From Pseudomonadota bacterium (GTDB taxonomy: Bacteria; Babelota; Babeliae; Babelales; CAIQNR01), in contig JAIYDZ010000007.1 of NCBI GenBank assembly GCA_027487215.1, positions 130,961 to 186,537 on the forward strand: DNA of 55,577 nucleotides. The letters run 5' to 3'. Numbering within the stretch: position 1 is the stretch's first letter; every line of letters begins with the position of its first letter. Both the position numbers and the translations under genes were made by a program. The notes under the pieces were generated by a model, which was given only the letters and a program-made list of their open reading frames with translations, ran no database searches and was not told where the DNA came from. Positions 8,369 through 18,520 of this stretch are shown one piece after another.

Positions 8369-9988
8369 TCACCCCTTATGGAGTGACAGAAGTTCTTTAA
8401 TAAATGGTGATAATGGATACTGATAGGTCGCTGAAAGTTTTTCTTCATCCTTAAATACCTTCTTTAACGAAAGTACAAAGAACACACCTTCTGACGTTTT
8501 AAATGTCACAAACTCATCATTAACGCATTTTTTAAGAATATTACGTAACTCATCAAGAGTGGTAACCTCTTTCCCATTTATCTCTGTAATAATTGAACCT
8601 TCGTGAAGTATTTCAAGACGTTGCACCTGTGAATTTGGAACAATATGCGTCACAATCAACGCTGGTTTTGTTTGTTGTTCAAATTCCATATAGCGCGCAA
8701 GACTTGGTGCATTATTAATGAGAATTGGTAAATGATTCAAACACAACTGTTGCAATAACATTCCACCAAAAATTTCATATTTTATTTCTTCATAACCAGG
8801 AAAAATTTTATGAACCGGTAAGAGTTCAGAAAAACCGAATTTAAATTTCAGTTCTTTTTTAACACCACTACGATAGAGAACAATCGTAATTGCTTGACCA
8901 ATTTCAAGTCGTGATACATAGTCAACAACAGAGACTTTGTCTTCACTCCACGAAACGCGTAAATCACCGTACACATCAATCTTGTGACCATTAATTTCAT
9001 AGATCATATCACCAGCTTTAACACCAGCTTTATATAATGGACTGCCAGTATAAACATCCACCACATAACATCCACCAGGAAGTGGGTTATTAAGATACTG
9101 TGTAAGCTCTTGGCTTCCGTTGTTAAATAAAACACCCAAGAATGGTCTACGCAGCACTCCACCCTTTTTTAAATCATTTAAAATAAGTTTGAGTTCATTG
9201 ACGGGAATAATATAGCCAACATTTTGTGCTTCCAAAATTCCTGCACAAGAAATACCAATAACTTCACCACTCAAGTTTACCGCTGGACCACCTGAACTAC
9301 CCGGATTAATCGGAGCACTAATCTGAATTAAATGCCTACCGCCAATATGTTCGCGGCCACTCACCACACCTGAACTGCTTTTTACTGATGTTTGTGAGTT
9401 ACCAAGTGGATAACCCAACGCTAGAACTTCATCAGATCGATTAATCAAATCAGAATCACCTAATTTCAAAAACGGAACTGCCCCAAGGTGTTCTTTAATT
9501 AATCCTAGTCCTTCTTGAGAAACTTTTAAAAGAGCGATATCTCGCTCAGGACTTGTTCCCACAAGAGTCACATCAATAATAACTTTTCCTAATGAAGGAA
9601 CTTTAATCCAAATTGCTTGAGTTTCATCAATAACATGATGATTGGTGATGATAAAACCATCTTCACTAATAAAAAAACCTGTTCCAAACCCACCAGCCTG
9701 TTTAGGTGTTTTATAAGGTTGTAACAGATTTACTTCAGCAGTTTGAGCAATAATACGAACGACAGTGTCTTTTATAAGCCCTTGTACATTTGCCCACGGT
9801 TGCTGAGCAACAACTTTTTCAACAACATGTACTTCCTTTTGACTCGGCTGTGATGCTTGCTCCAACGAACTTATAACATTTTGATGTGCGTCAAAAAGAG
9901 CAACCTGGTTGCGATAAAGTAAACCCGCACCACCAATAATTAAGCCCACAAAAAGTAGGCACAATATGCTATTAAGTCTCGTGTTCAT
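8369..9988 (-). CDS. HtrA/Deg-family periplasmic serine protease with PDZ domains
   Basis: This is a trypsin-like protease and chaperone for envelope protein quality control. The start is set at MNTRLNSIL, preceded by GAGGG; the longer frame adds 21 codons upstream of the ribosome site. The product is about 539 residues. An N-terminal membrane anchor or uncleaved signal spans about 8-25. The protease domain carries His in TNHHVID (near 116), Asp in ERDIALLKV (near 149) and Ser in PGSSGGPAVN (near 231). A first PDZ domain is at about 290-390 (PFLGVLF, GSPLYKAGVKAGDMI). A second, divergent PDZ-like domain follows (PNSQVQRLEILHEGSIITEI). That second domain lies at the end of a longer C-terminal region than in DegP, closer to the plant and bacterial Deg proteins with atypical C-terminal PDZ modules. 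tlyA lies directly downstream. Confidence 0.92.
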   Translation of the reverse strand: MNTRLNSILCLLFVGLIIGGAGLLYRNQVALFDAHQNVISSLEQASQPSQKEVHVVEKVVAQQPWANVQGLIKDTVVRIIAQTAEVNLLQPYKTPKQAGGFGTGFFISEDGFIITNHHVIDETQAIWIKVPSLGKVIIDVTLVGTSPERDIALLKVSQEGLGLIKEHLGAVPFLKLGDSDLINRSDEVLALGYPLGNSQTSVKSSSGVVSGREHIGGRHLIQISAPINPGSSGGPAVNLSGEVIGISCAGILEAQNVGYIIPVNELKLILNDLKKGGVLRRPFLGVLFNNGSQELTQYLNNPLPGGCYVVDVYTGSPLYKAGVKAGDMIYEINGHKIDVYGDLRVSWSEDKVSVVDYVSRLEIGQAITIVLYRSGVKKELKFKFGFSELLPVHKIFPGYEEIKYEIFGGMLLQQLCLNHLPILINNAPSLARYMEFEQQTKPALIVTHIVPNSQVQRLEILHEGSIITEINGKEVTTLDELRNILKKCVNDEFVTFKTSEGVFFVLSLKKVFKDEEKLSATYQYPLSPFIKELLSLHKG

Positions 9989-10173
9989 TATATCCCTCGT
10001 CGTACAATAAAAAATATGACTACCGTTTTTGGCAAGTGTACTCCGTTTCAAAACAAAACACTACTTTGTCAATAATAGAACCGCTAGGCCTTACTGTAGC
10101 TTAAAACATACACAAAAATAGTAAGATTTTTTTACATACATAAGCTCACTCAGTGGAATTAAGGGGTCAAAAC

Positions 10174-10201
10174 TTGGGGATTTATGGATTTATGGTATAG
10201 T
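10174..10201 (+). promoter_or_regulatory. Candidate sigma-70-type promoter for glyQS
   Basis: A -35-like TTGGGG (10174-10179), a 16-base spacer and a -10-like TATAGT (10196-10201) lie about 38 bases before the glyQS start. The -35 match is poor, so the call rests mainly on the -10 box and its position. Confidence 0.4.
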
Positions 10202-10239
10202 AAGGGCATCAGCGATTAAGCTTAACCAAAAGGATTATT

Positions 10240-11541
10240 ATGTCTTTCCCCGTTACTCCGACGCTCGATACGATTGTTGCACTGTGTAAACGCAGAGGCT
10301 TTGTATTCCCTGCCGCCGAAATTTATGGTGGTATCAATGGGGTGTATGATTTCGGGCATCTTGGCACTTTAATGAAAAATAATATCCGTACTACATGGCT
10401 TAAGTCGCTTACTAATCCACGCGGGGAAATCGTTCAGATTGAAGGTTCACTCCTTGCTCCAGAAGCGGTCTGGAAAGCATCAGGGCACGTTGAAGGCTTT
10501 CACGATCCGATGGTTGATTGTAAAGCATGTAAAAAAAGATTTCGCGCTGATGAACTTGATTTAAACAAAGGGTGTCCTTCATGTGGAAATAATGACTGGA
10601 CCGAGATCCGTCAATTTAACATGATGTTTAAAACACAGGTTGGCGCAAACCAGGATTCTGGTTCAATTGCTTACCTACGACCTGAAACTGCCCAAGCAAT
10701 TTATATCAACTTCAAAAATGTCATGACAACCAGTCGCTCAAAAATCCCATTTGGTATTGCTCAAATTGGTAAATCATTTAGAAATGAAATTACTCCAAAA
10801 CAGTTTTTATTCCGTATGCGTGAATTTGAGCAAATGGAAATGCAATGGTTTTGTAAAGCAGAAACTGCACCGCAAGAACTTCAAAACTGGACTGCTCAAC
10901 GTCTTGCATTTTATAAATCCATTGGACTGACCATGGATAAAATTCGTACTCGCGATCACGCAGCTGATGAACTTGCACACTATTCTACCAACTGCACTGA
11001 TGTTGAATATCAGTTTCCTTTTGGATGGAAAGAACTTGAAGGAATTGCACACCGCGGCTGTTATGACTTAACTCAACACAGCACCCATTCTGGAAAAGAT
11101 CTTGGTGTGTTTGATGAAGCTACCAAAGAATCATACGTACCCAACGTTGTGGAATGTTCAATTGGCGTTGATCGACTCTTTTTAACACTTCTTTTTGACG
11201 CATACTACGAAGATGTTGTTGAAGGTGAAACTCGTGTAGTCCTTAAACTTGATAAAAAAATTGCTCCTATCAAAGCCGCATTTTTACCACTTATTAAAAA
11301 GCTCGAAGAACCGGCACAAAAGCTTTATCAATCGTTTTTAGAACGTGGAATAAGCGTTCAATATGATGCGTCTGGATCGATTGGAAAACGCTATCGCCGT
11401 CAAGATGAAATTGGAACACCTTTCTGTATTACCTATGACTTTGAGTCAGAACAAGACCATTGCGTTACCGTTCGCCACCGTGATACTACCAAGCAGGAAC
11501 GAATTGCGATTGATAAATTAGCAGAGTACCTTGCATTATAA
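10240..11541 (+). CDS. glyQS: Glycyl-tRNA synthetase, single-chain class II type
   Basis: It charges tRNA-Gly with glycine in the cytosol. It is the homodimeric class II form found in archaea, eukaryotes and many bacteria, not the split GlyQ/GlyS form. It has 433 residues, close to the usual 450-460. Motifs visible are the N-terminal CKRRGFVFPAAEIYGG and GVYDFGHLG, and a zinc-binding pair CKAC and CPSC near 95 and 112. Motif 2 lies around FRNEITPKQFLFRMREFEQ, followed by EMQWF. Motif 3 lies in SIGVDRLFLTLL. An anticodon-binding domain is at the C-terminus, with KRYRRQDEIGTPFCITYD. The start ATG has AAAGGA upstream. It lies upstream of ktrB but is probably a separate unit. Confidence 0.96.
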   Translation: MSFPVTPTLDTIVALCKRRGFVFPAAEIYGGINGVYDFGHLGTLMKNNIRTTWLKSLTNPRGEIVQIEGSLLAPEAVWKASGHVEGFHDPMVDCKACKKRFRADELDLNKGCPSCGNNDWTEIRQFNMMFKTQVGANQDSGSIAYLRPETAQAIYINFKNVMTTSRSKIPFGIAQIGKSFRNEITPKQFLFRMREFEQMEMQWFCKAETAPQELQNWTAQRLAFYKSIGLTMDKIRTRDHAADELAHYSTNCTDVEYQFPFGWKELEGIAHRGCYDLTQHSTHSGKDLGVFDEATKESYVPNVVECSIGVDRLFLTLLFDAYYEDVVEGETRVVLKLDKKIAPIKAAFLPLIKKLEEPAQKLYQSFLERGISVQYDASGSIGKRYRRQDEIGTPFCITYDFESEQDHCVTVRHRDTTKQERIAIDKLAEYLAL

Positions 11542-11630
11542 AAACAGGTATCATGATAATAATTCACAATAATGTTCTGGTAGTTCTTGGTTTTGGTTTA
11601 TTAGTCTTACAATAAAACAAGGCTCTTTCC

Positions 11631-12965
11631 ATGCTTCATATAAGAAATCATTTTTTCTCACCAAGTCGTACAATTCTGCTGTCAATGGCATTTGCCATTT
11701 TAGGAGGAACGGCATTATTAATGTTGCCCGGTATGACCACCAAAGCAGTCTCAACGCTTGACCTGCTTTTTACTGCGACTTCAGCTATCTGTGTGACAGG
11801 GTTTTTAACAGTTCCTCTTTCAAGTTTTACCCCTTTAGGTCACTCAGTGATCATGATTCTTATTCAGATTGGGGGCTTGGGTCTTATTACCCTTACGCTT
11901 TTTATTATTTCGCTCTTTACTAATCTGGGTCTTGCAACACAGGTTATGGCAGGCGAGATGCTTGATCTTGAAACATGGAGCGGTGCGCGAAGAATTCTTG
12001 TTTTTATTATTGCACTTACACTTTTATGTGAAGTGGGTGGCGCGCTTTTACTTTTCCAATCATTTAAACATCAGTTTCCTTTTTATACCGCTGTTTTTTA
12101 TTCGGTATTTCATAGTATCTCTGCATTTTGTAATTCAGGATTTACTATTTTTCCTGAAGGAATGCTCAATTACACCCACGACTACCTTGTACTTGCGACC
12201 ACTAGTGGACTTATTTTAATGGGAAGTATTGGTTTTATTACCTTAAAAGAACTGTTTTTGTGGTGGGCTCCGTGGCAAGAACGAACACGCAAAGTGTTCT
12301 CTCTTCAAACACGCATCATCGTGCATTATATGGTTATTTTAACTATTGGCAGCACAATTTTGTTTTGGCTTCTTGAACGTCAAGGAACCTTTGCTCACAT
12401 GTCTTTTGGTGAGCAGATCATGAACTCATTTTTTACCGCAGTCAGTTCTCGCGGGGCAGGATTTTTAACAGTTTATGGACGCGAACTGCAATACGCATCG
12501 CTCTTAATTTTAATGATTAACTCGTTTATTGGTGCAGCTCCGGGCTCAACCGGTAGTGGTATTAAAGTCACCACACTCGCACTTTTTATGGCCACCATTC
12601 ATTCAGCAATCCAAGGAAAACATTCTGTCGATATTAAAGGTCGCAGAATTATGAAAGATCAGATCTATAAAGCGCTCGCAATTGTTGCGCTCAGCTTACT
12701 GTGGATTTTGCTGGTTACCTTCTGTTTACTTATTACAGAACGTAGTTGGCAATTTCTTGATATTTTACTCGAAACAGTTAACGCATTTACCACGCTGGGT
12801 GTAAGTATTGGAATTACACCGTATCTTTCTATTTTAGGAAAGCTTCTTATTATTGTAACAATGTTTATCGGTAGAATCGGTTCATTAACGCTTATGATTG
12901 CCCTGCGCACGCGCACTGAGCGTACAGAGTTTTCATATCCTGAAGAACGAGTAATGATAAGCTAA
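11631..12965 (+). CDS. ktrB: KtrB/TrkH-family potassium transporter subunit
   Basis: This is the ion-translocating subunit of a Ktr/Trk potassium uptake system in the inner membrane. It has 444 residues, the usual length for KtrB. It is made of four M1-P-M2 repeats. The glycine at the end of each pore loop is recognisable: TSAICVTGF, ISAFCNSGF, VSSRGAGFLT and NAFTTLGVS. GAAPGSTGSGIKVTT before the fourth repeat matches the family's membrane gate region. The start ATG has AAGG about eleven bases upstream. The regulatory subunit ktrA follows after 11 bases, so the two form an operon. Confidence 0.95.
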   Translation: MLHIRNHFFSPSRTILLSMAFAILGGTALLMLPGMTTKAVSTLDLLFTATSAICVTGFLTVPLSSFTPLGHSVIMILIQIGGLGLITLTLFIISLFTNLGLATQVMAGEMLDLETWSGARRILVFIIALTLLCEVGGALLLFQSFKHQFPFYTAVFYSVFHSISAFCNSGFTIFPEGMLNYTHDYLVLATTSGLILMGSIGFITLKELFLWWAPWQERTRKVFSLQTRIIVHYMVILTIGSTILFWLLERQGTFAHMSFGEQIMNSFFTAVSSRGAGFLTVYGRELQYASLLILMINSFIGAAPGSTGSGIKVTTLALFMATIHSAIQGKHSVDIKGRRIMKDQIYKALAIVALSLLWILLVTFCLLITERSWQFLDILLETVNAFTTLGVSIGITPYLSILGKLLIIVTMFIGRIGSLTLMIALRTRTERTEFSYPEERVMIS

Positions 12966-12976
12966 TAAAGGATTAT

Positions 12977-13621
12977 ATGAAGGTATGTGTTATTGGTCTT
13001 GGTCGTTTTGGTTACAGCCTTGCAACGACGCTTGCCGAAAAAAGTAATATCGAAGTACTTGCAATTGACAGTAACGAATCAATTGTTTCTTCAATCCGTG
13101 ATTCAGTCACACAGGCAATCTGTATGCGTATTGCAGACGAAGATGATTTGCGTTCTGTTGGTGTTGAAGAAATGGATTTAGTGATTGTTGCAACCGGTGA
13201 AAACTTTGCTCAATCTATTTTAATTACCGCACTTCTAAAAAAACGACTCAATGTTCAACGAGTTATTGCACGGTCAATTAATACAATTCACCAAGATATC
13301 TTAAAACTCATTGGTGCTGATGAAACAGTTATTCCAGAGTTTGAGATTGGAATCAGACTTGCAGAACGTTTAAGTTCTCCATTCCAACAGTTTTACAGAA
13401 TCACTCATCAATTTTCTATGAGTCAGATCCCTGCTCCTGCAAGCTTTGCGGGTAACTCTGTAGAAGATCTTGATCTGTTTACTCGCTATGAAACACATTG
13501 TATCGGTTTAAAGCGCAGTGAAGACTTTTCGCCCATAGCTCCCGATCATGTCATTCAAGAAAACGATGTGTTGTTGCTTGTGGGTAAAGAATCAGATTTG
13601 AAAAAAATTGCACGACTGTAA
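12977..13621 (+). CDS. ktrA: KtrA/TrkA-family potassium uptake regulator (RCK)
   Basis: This is the cytosolic ring-forming subunit that gates KtrB in response to nucleotides. It has 214 residues. An RCK_N Rossmann domain starts at once with CVIGLGRFG (residues 4-12), with the acidic end of the second strand in AIDSNE. An RCK_C ligand-binding domain spans about 135-214 (PEFEIGIRLAERL to VLLLVGKESDLKKI). AAAGGA lies seven bases before the ATG. It is translated from the ktrB transcript and followed by a bidirectional terminator. Confidence 0.95.
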   Translation: MKVCVIGLGRFGYSLATTLAEKSNIEVLAIDSNESIVSSIRDSVTQAICMRIADEDDLRSVGVEEMDLVIVATGENFAQSILITALLKKRLNVQRVIARSINTIHQDILKLIGADETVIPEFEIGIRLAERLSSPFQQFYRITHQFSMSQIPAPASFAGNSVEDLDLFTRYETHCIGLKRSEDFSPIAPDHVIQENDVLLLVGKESDLKKIARL

Positions 13622-13653
13622 AAGTTACCTGCAAAAAAAGTAATATAAACAAA

Positions 13654-13683
13654 AAAAGACACAGCTTTAAAACTGTGTCTTTT
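13654..13683. terminator. Bidirectional intrinsic terminator between ktrA and rplU
   Basis: A perfect 11-bp stem, AAAAGACACAG with CTGTGTCTTTT, encloses an 8-base loop. It is flanked by A and T runs on both sides, so it can end ktrA transcripts on the plus strand and rplU transcripts on the minus strand. Confidence 0.85.
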
Positions 13684-13715
13684 AATTTTTGTAAGAATGA
13701 ATCAATCAGCGATTA

Positions 13716-14048
13716 TTACGCGATTGTTTCAATACGCACAACAGTGTAATCCTGACGATGTCCACGTTTTACACGAGCCTTTTTACGGCGTTTAAAACGG
13801 AAAGCAATCACTTTAGGACCTTGTGTGTGCTTAACAATAGAAGCGGTGATTGGACCTTGCAAAACTGGCATACCAATTTGCATATCGGTATCACTGAGCT
13901 TTCTGAAAAGTACTTCCTTAAACTCTACCTTATCCCCCGCATTTCCCTCTAGTTTTTCCACTGCAACGGTTTTGCCTTCAATACCTTGGTATTGCTTACC
14001 GCCAGTTTGGAAAATCGCATAACGCGCGAATTGCGCTACATCTGCCAT
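13716..14048 (-). CDS. rplU: 50S ribosomal protein L21
   Basis: This 23S rRNA-binding protein of the large subunit has 110 residues (usual about 103). Signature stretches are YAIFQTGGKQYQ, KVEFKEVLF, KVIAFRFKRRKKARVKRGH and RQDYTVVRIETI. The N-terminus has about seven extra residues (MADVAQF). In most bacteria rplU is followed by rpmA (L27), but here a terminator and the opposing ktrA follow, so rpmA must lie elsewhere. AAAAGGG lies upstream of the ATG. Confidence 0.96.
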   Translation of the reverse strand: MADVAQFARYAIFQTGGKQYQGIEGKTVAVEKLEGNAGDKVEFKEVLFRKLSDTDMQIGMPVLQGPITASIVKHTQGPKVIAFRFKRRKKARVKRGHRQDYTVVRIETIA

Positions 14049-14261
14049 AATAGTATACCCTTTTCAAGCGCTACAAATAAGTTGTTAGCAAATTTTTAAT
14101 TTTCCCCTTAAGGAGCTCTAAGTGTAACAGAACTTTTTTTCTTTGTCTTGCCCAATTAGTAAAAAAAAGCCCCCTATGCTATAATCCCCACAGCATTTAG
14201 CAAAAAAGTTAAGCTACAAATGATAAAAAATAAGCTTGACTACCATGCTTAGGGGATCACT

Positions 14262-15839
14262 ATGGTGCATAAGAATCTTTTTTATTTCATCTTTCTAGTA
14301 GGCTCTTTTACTCAACCATTCCAGCTTAAAGCTTATCAGTCTAGCCCTATCCAGCGAAAGCTGATTGAATTAATTGATCAAACAGTTGCAGCTCACCGTT
14401 ATTGGACAAGTCTGAAATATACCCCCGTTAAGCGCGCACTGACACGTACTCCTTTTGATTGGGCATCTGTTTCATGGAAAAATGAGATTACCGTCAGACT
14501 CGATGCAATTAATGCTCTTGAGTATGCTCTTGCACAACAACTCTGCCAGGATCCCGATGAGAGATCTGAAGAGTTACAAAATCTTATAAACCACGCAAAA
14601 GAGGTCCTTAACACCCACGGAGCACGATCCCACTTTTCACGTAATTGGCTGACTTATACTGTTGGAGCAGTTGCCGCTGCTGTAGGTGCTTATAAACTTA
14701 ATACTTATCTTGATAGTAAAACAGTTATTATTCTACCTGATTCAATTGATATGGAAGCACTTCGTGAAAAATTAATTAATGGAAACGTAAAAACTGAAGC
14801 TTATCGCTATAACAATACAAATCAAGTTTTTATAAATCTTTCAGACAGATCTCAAGCTACACAAATCCTTCAACAACAAATGATTCCCTTAGAAGACTGT
14901 CAATTTAAAACCGCTTCGCCTGAAATCTTTATTGGACAACTTTATGATCTACAAGGACAAGACGTAATTAGTAAATTCTGTACAACTCATATTACCAATC
15001 CCCTTAAACAACTATGGGTAAACTTTAAAGAACCTGCTTCACAGGACGTTATCACACATCATGAAAACGTTCAGGATCTTGAAATAAAAACACGAGACAT
15101 CCTTCAAAAAGCTTTAACTGAAGGATATTACGATGAGATTTTCACACCAGAAGAATGTAGTTCAAAAACTCTCAATACTCTACGCTCTACCAAAGAAATG
15201 TTTGGAATGATCCAAAAAGTATTTGATAAAGCAATATATTCTCAAGAAGTCTGGATTGGAGAACTTGAAAAAATAGGATCTGTAGCTACTCAAGTAGCGT
15301 CAAACACTACTACAAGACTTACTAACGCGATAACGCCTCGTTTTTTAACCAGTCCTCGACCCCAGACTCCCTCTGTTCAGTACAGCATTTCTTCATGGAT
15401 TCAGGCAGCTCTGACTAATATGAAATTAACAAAAAACAAAATGGAAATTGTTGCCGATAAAGTAGAAAAAGGCACTCGAACTAACGTTGAAATAGCTATG
15501 ATGGCACCGGCCGCACTTGCTGCTTATACACTTTACAATGGGTGCAAAGCAGTGACGCATTCAATTTCTACCAAAAACACCAAACCATTTAAGCAAGATC
15601 TTGTCAGCTGCGAACGAATTTTAAATCAGCAGCGCTCTCAAAAAGAACTGTCTGACTATCACAAAGGTATGATTATCTATTGGGTGACAAAACTTGCATC
15701 ATACAGCAGCACAATCCCCACCGATTACCAGGTACGCTTTGAAGCTGATATTACTGATTTAAAGTCGACAGAGCTGACGATTGAACAAAAATACCACACC
15801 GTGTATGCAATGATGAGAGATTACGCGTTCTTATCCTGA
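14262..15839 (+). CDS. Secreted or membrane-anchored protein of unknown function
   Basis: I do not recognise this protein. It has 525 residues. A signal peptide (about 1-25, ending KAYQ) is followed by a helical region. A hydrophobic segment near 132-150 (TYTVGAVAAAVGAYKL) looks membrane-spanning. A long helical, charged region follows, and a second hydrophobic stretch is near 412-425 (MMAPAALAAYTLY). AGGGGAT precedes the ATG. The last 19 bases overlap the 3' end of mutS on the opposite strand. It shares its general layout, but no obvious sequence identity, with the genes at 4125 and 21130. Confidence 0.65.
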   Translation: MVHKNLFYFIFLVGSFTQPFQLKAYQSSPIQRKLIELIDQTVAAHRYWTSLKYTPVKRALTRTPFDWASVSWKNEITVRLDAINALEYALAQQLCQDPDERSEELQNLINHAKEVLNTHGARSHFSRNWLTYTVGAVAAAVGAYKLNTYLDSKTVIILPDSIDMEALREKLINGNVKTEAYRYNNTNQVFINLSDRSQATQILQQQMIPLEDCQFKTASPEIFIGQLYDLQGQDVISKFCTTHITNPLKQLWVNFKEPASQDVITHHENVQDLEIKTRDILQKALTEGYYDEIFTPEECSSKTLNTLRSTKEMFGMIQKVFDKAIYSQEVWIGELEKIGSVATQVASNTTTRLTNAITPRFLTSPRPQTPSVQYSISSWIQAALTNMKLTKNKMEIVADKVEKGTRTNVEIAMMAPAALAAYTLYNGCKAVTHSISTKNTKPFKQDLVSCERILNQQRSQKELSDYHKGMIIYWVTKLASYSSTIPTDYQVRFEADITDLKSTELTIEQKYHTVYAMMRDYAFLS

Positions 15840-18388
15840 AGTTGTTCTTTCAGTTCCCACAACAGATCAAATGCTTTTTTGGGCGATAAGGTATCGTAAT
15901 CAATCTCTCTGACGCGAGAAAGAAGTTTTAAAGAACGAAGCTGTTCGTGATTTTGCAAAGCTGATTCAGGGGTACGGTATGCGGGAGTAATAGTCTGCAT
16001 TGGTTGCGATGAAAGTTCCTGCTCGATTGAGCGTGCACGTTCAATAACAGATGATGGAATATGAGCAAGTTTTGCTACCTCAAGACCAAACGATCCATCG
16101 GCAACCCCACGAATAATTTTGTGTAAAAACACAATGCCTTCAGGAGTTGAAGAGCTTGCTGCATAGTAACTTACAATACCGGCAAACTGATCTTGTAGCT
16201 TTGTAAGCTCATGATAATGTGTTGCAAAAAGACAGCGTGCTTTAACCGTTGTAAAAAGATATTCAATGATTGCTTGCGCCAGAGCAAGTCCATCAAAGGT
16301 ACTCGTTCCTCGTCCAACTTCATCAAGAATAACTAAACTATTTTGAGTAGCACTTTGACAAATATGTGCTGTTTCTTCCATTTCTACTAAAAAGGTACTT
16401 TTTCCTTCGGCAACATTATCAGACGCACCGATACGAGTAAAAATACGATCAATAATGGGAAGCGATGCACTGCGTGCCGGCACAAACGAACCGCACTGCG
16501 CCATAATAACTATTTGAGCAACCTGACGCAGGTAGGTAGATTTACCACCCATGTTAGGTCCTGTGATAATCCATAACGATTCTTGCTCAGTTAAATTCGT
16601 ATCATTAGCAACAAATGCTGATCCTAATTTTTGTGCAACAACCGGATGTTTACCTTCGCTTACGACAATATCACGGCTCTCATGAAACACCGGTCTGACG
16701 TAGCCCCGTTCATACGCACATACTGCAAATGATAAAAGCGCATCACACTGTGCAACAGCATGCATCATTTTACGAATATCACTTACATACGGAACTACCT
16801 GCTGTTTAACATGCTCAAACAGTTCCTGTTCCAGCGCAGTAATTTGACTGTGGGCAGTAGTAATGTCATTTTCAAGTTGTTGAAGCTCAGGGCAGGTATA
16901 GCGTTCTCGATTGGCCAGCGTTTGACGTCGCTTGTAACGATCATGCGGAACTAAATCCATGTTTGCCTGAGTAATTTCTATGTAATAACCGTGCACACTA
17001 TTAAAACGAATTTTGAGTGAGTTAATACCGGTGGCTGCCTGTTCTTTTTGTTCAAGCGCAACGAGTGACTGACGTACATTGTTTACCAGATCACGCAGGT
17101 AATCAAGCTGCTCATTAAATCCTTTTTTAATAATTCCTTCAGACGCAGCATCATCATGAAGCGCTGATTCAAGTAACTGCACAAGCATCGTAAAATCTGA
17201 AAACGAATGGCTCAGCATCGTTAAAAACGCCGGCGCATCAGACTGTGCCAATAAAACTTTAATCTGGGGAATTGAAATTAAAATACGATGCAAATGCATA
17301 TAATCGTGAACCTGCGCACGACCTAATGCAATACGTCCAACTATCCGTTCGCCATCACCTAAGCTTTTAAGTACTGCTTGCAAAGAGCTCATCAATCGAT
17401 AGTTACGAGAAAAATAGTCCACTGCATCCAAACGATGATCAATCATTTTTTGTGAAATAAGTGGTCGCACTAACCATTTTTTAAGGGTGCGCGAACCCAT
17501 GGGAGTCACCGCCTGATCAAGCGTTGCAAGAAGTGTGTTTGCTCGACCACCTTCTTGTAAATTAGTAAGCAGTTCAAGATTTTTTTGACTTGCTCCATCA
17601 ATAATTAAAAAATCATCGGGCTCATAAAAATAGATCTGATGAAATGTTTCAAGTGCTGCTACGTTTGTGCGTTTAACATGGCTATACACTAAATTGAGTG
17701 CCTGCGTTAACGCAGACGACTGTTGAATTTTTTCTTGTGTTTGAGCTGATAAGCGCGTACGTGCCCATTCAAGCATCGTGTCATCGGTAGCTACACTACT
17801 GGTAAAATAACCCTGCTTTTTAAAATAACTGGTAAGCCCAGCATAATTTTGTTGAGTAAGTAAAACTTCATCAGGAAAAAATCGATGCAATTCTGCCTCA
17901 AGCGTTTTATGTGACCCTGCTGGCACCACCGTTGCATACACTTGCGCAGTTAATAATTCTGCAAACAAAAGTCCCCATTGTCCTTCAACTTCTGCAAACG
18001 AACACAGATAAGAAGCAGATTTTTCATCAAGTAATTTGACATCAGTTAAAGTTCCTGGCGTTAAAACTTGTGTCACGCCACGCTTAACTATTTTTCCTGG
18101 TGCAGGCTGCTCAAGCTGATCGCAAATAGCAACACAAAAACCGCCTTTAACTAATTTGTGTAAATAATGATCAAGTGCATGCAGCGGAACGCCACACAGC
18201 GGAATTGGTTCACCTTTATAAGTGCCCCGCTTGGTAAGCGCAATACCTAAAAAAGAGGACGCATTTTTGGCATCATCAAAAAAAAGTTCATAAAAATCCC
18301 CCACCTGAAAAAGCATAAGCGCTTCAGGATACTGAATTTTAAGGTCATGGTATTGCTGCATTAAAGGAGTCATTGTTTCTATAGTCAT
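15821..18388 (-). CDS. mutS: DNA mismatch repair protein MutS
   Basis: MutS recognises mismatches and triggers repair through MutL. It has about 855 residues, full length for MutS1. The mismatch-binding N-terminal domain carries the Phe-X-Glu motif in VGDFYELFF (near 35), reached through MMQQY-like MTPLMQQYHDLK. Core and clamp domains follow. The ATPase domain has the Walker A GPNMGGKSTYLRQ near 610, Walker B and signature LVILDEVGRGTSTFDG and the conserved ATHYHEL. ATG at 18388 was chosen over a TTG two codons upstream. No ribosome site is clear, and the ATG five codons later (MTPLMQQ) is also possible. Confidence 0.97.
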   Translation of the reverse strand: MTIETMTPLMQQYHDLKIQYPEALMLFQVGDFYELFFDDAKNASSFLGIALTKRGTYKGEPIPLCGVPLHALDHYLHKLVKGGFCVAICDQLEQPAPGKIVKRGVTQVLTPGTLTDVKLLDEKSASYLCSFAEVEGQWGLLFAELLTAQVYATVVPAGSHKTLEAELHRFFPDEVLLTQQNYAGLTSYFKKQGYFTSSVATDDTMLEWARTRLSAQTQEKIQQSSALTQALNLVYSHVKRTNVAALETFHQIYFYEPDDFLIIDGASQKNLELLTNLQEGGRANTLLATLDQAVTPMGSRTLKKWLVRPLISQKMIDHRLDAVDYFSRNYRLMSSLQAVLKSLGDGERIVGRIALGRAQVHDYMHLHRILISIPQIKVLLAQSDAPAFLTMLSHSFSDFTMLVQLLESALHDDAASEGIIKKGFNEQLDYLRDLVNNVRQSLVALEQKEQAATGINSLKIRFNSVHGYYIEITQANMDLVPHDRYKRRQTLANRERYTCPELQQLENDITTAHSQITALEQELFEHVKQQVVPYVSDIRKMMHAVAQCDALLSFAVCAYERGYVRPVFHESRDIVVSEGKHPVVAQKLGSAFVANDTNLTEQESLWIITGPNMGGKSTYLRQVAQIVIMAQCGSFVPARSASLPIIDRIFTRIGASDNVAEGKSTFLVEMEETAHICQSATQNSLVILDEVGRGTSTFDGLALAQAIIEYLFTTVKARCLFATHYHELTKLQDQFAGIVSYYAASSSTPEGIVFLHKIIRGVADGSFGLEVAKLAHIPSSVIERARSIEQELSSQPMQTITPAYRTPESALQNHEQLRSLKLLSRVREIDYDTLSPKKAFDLLWELKEQLQDKNA

Positions 18389-18520
18389 AATCAAAAAGAG
18401 TACACATTTTTATAAAAAAAGATAAGCGGAATTTCACCTTAAGTGCGCATTAATCACTATAAACACTATACTTTTAGCATCATTAACAGATAAACTTTAA
18501 ATTATACAAAGGAGGTTACT

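Noticed and set aside
10790-11052. Minus-strand open frames inside glyQS
   Set aside because: Antisense shadows of a well-conserved synthetase; no start signal or domain.
13758-14022. Plus-strand frames across rplU
   Set aside because: Complementary shadows of the L21 gene.
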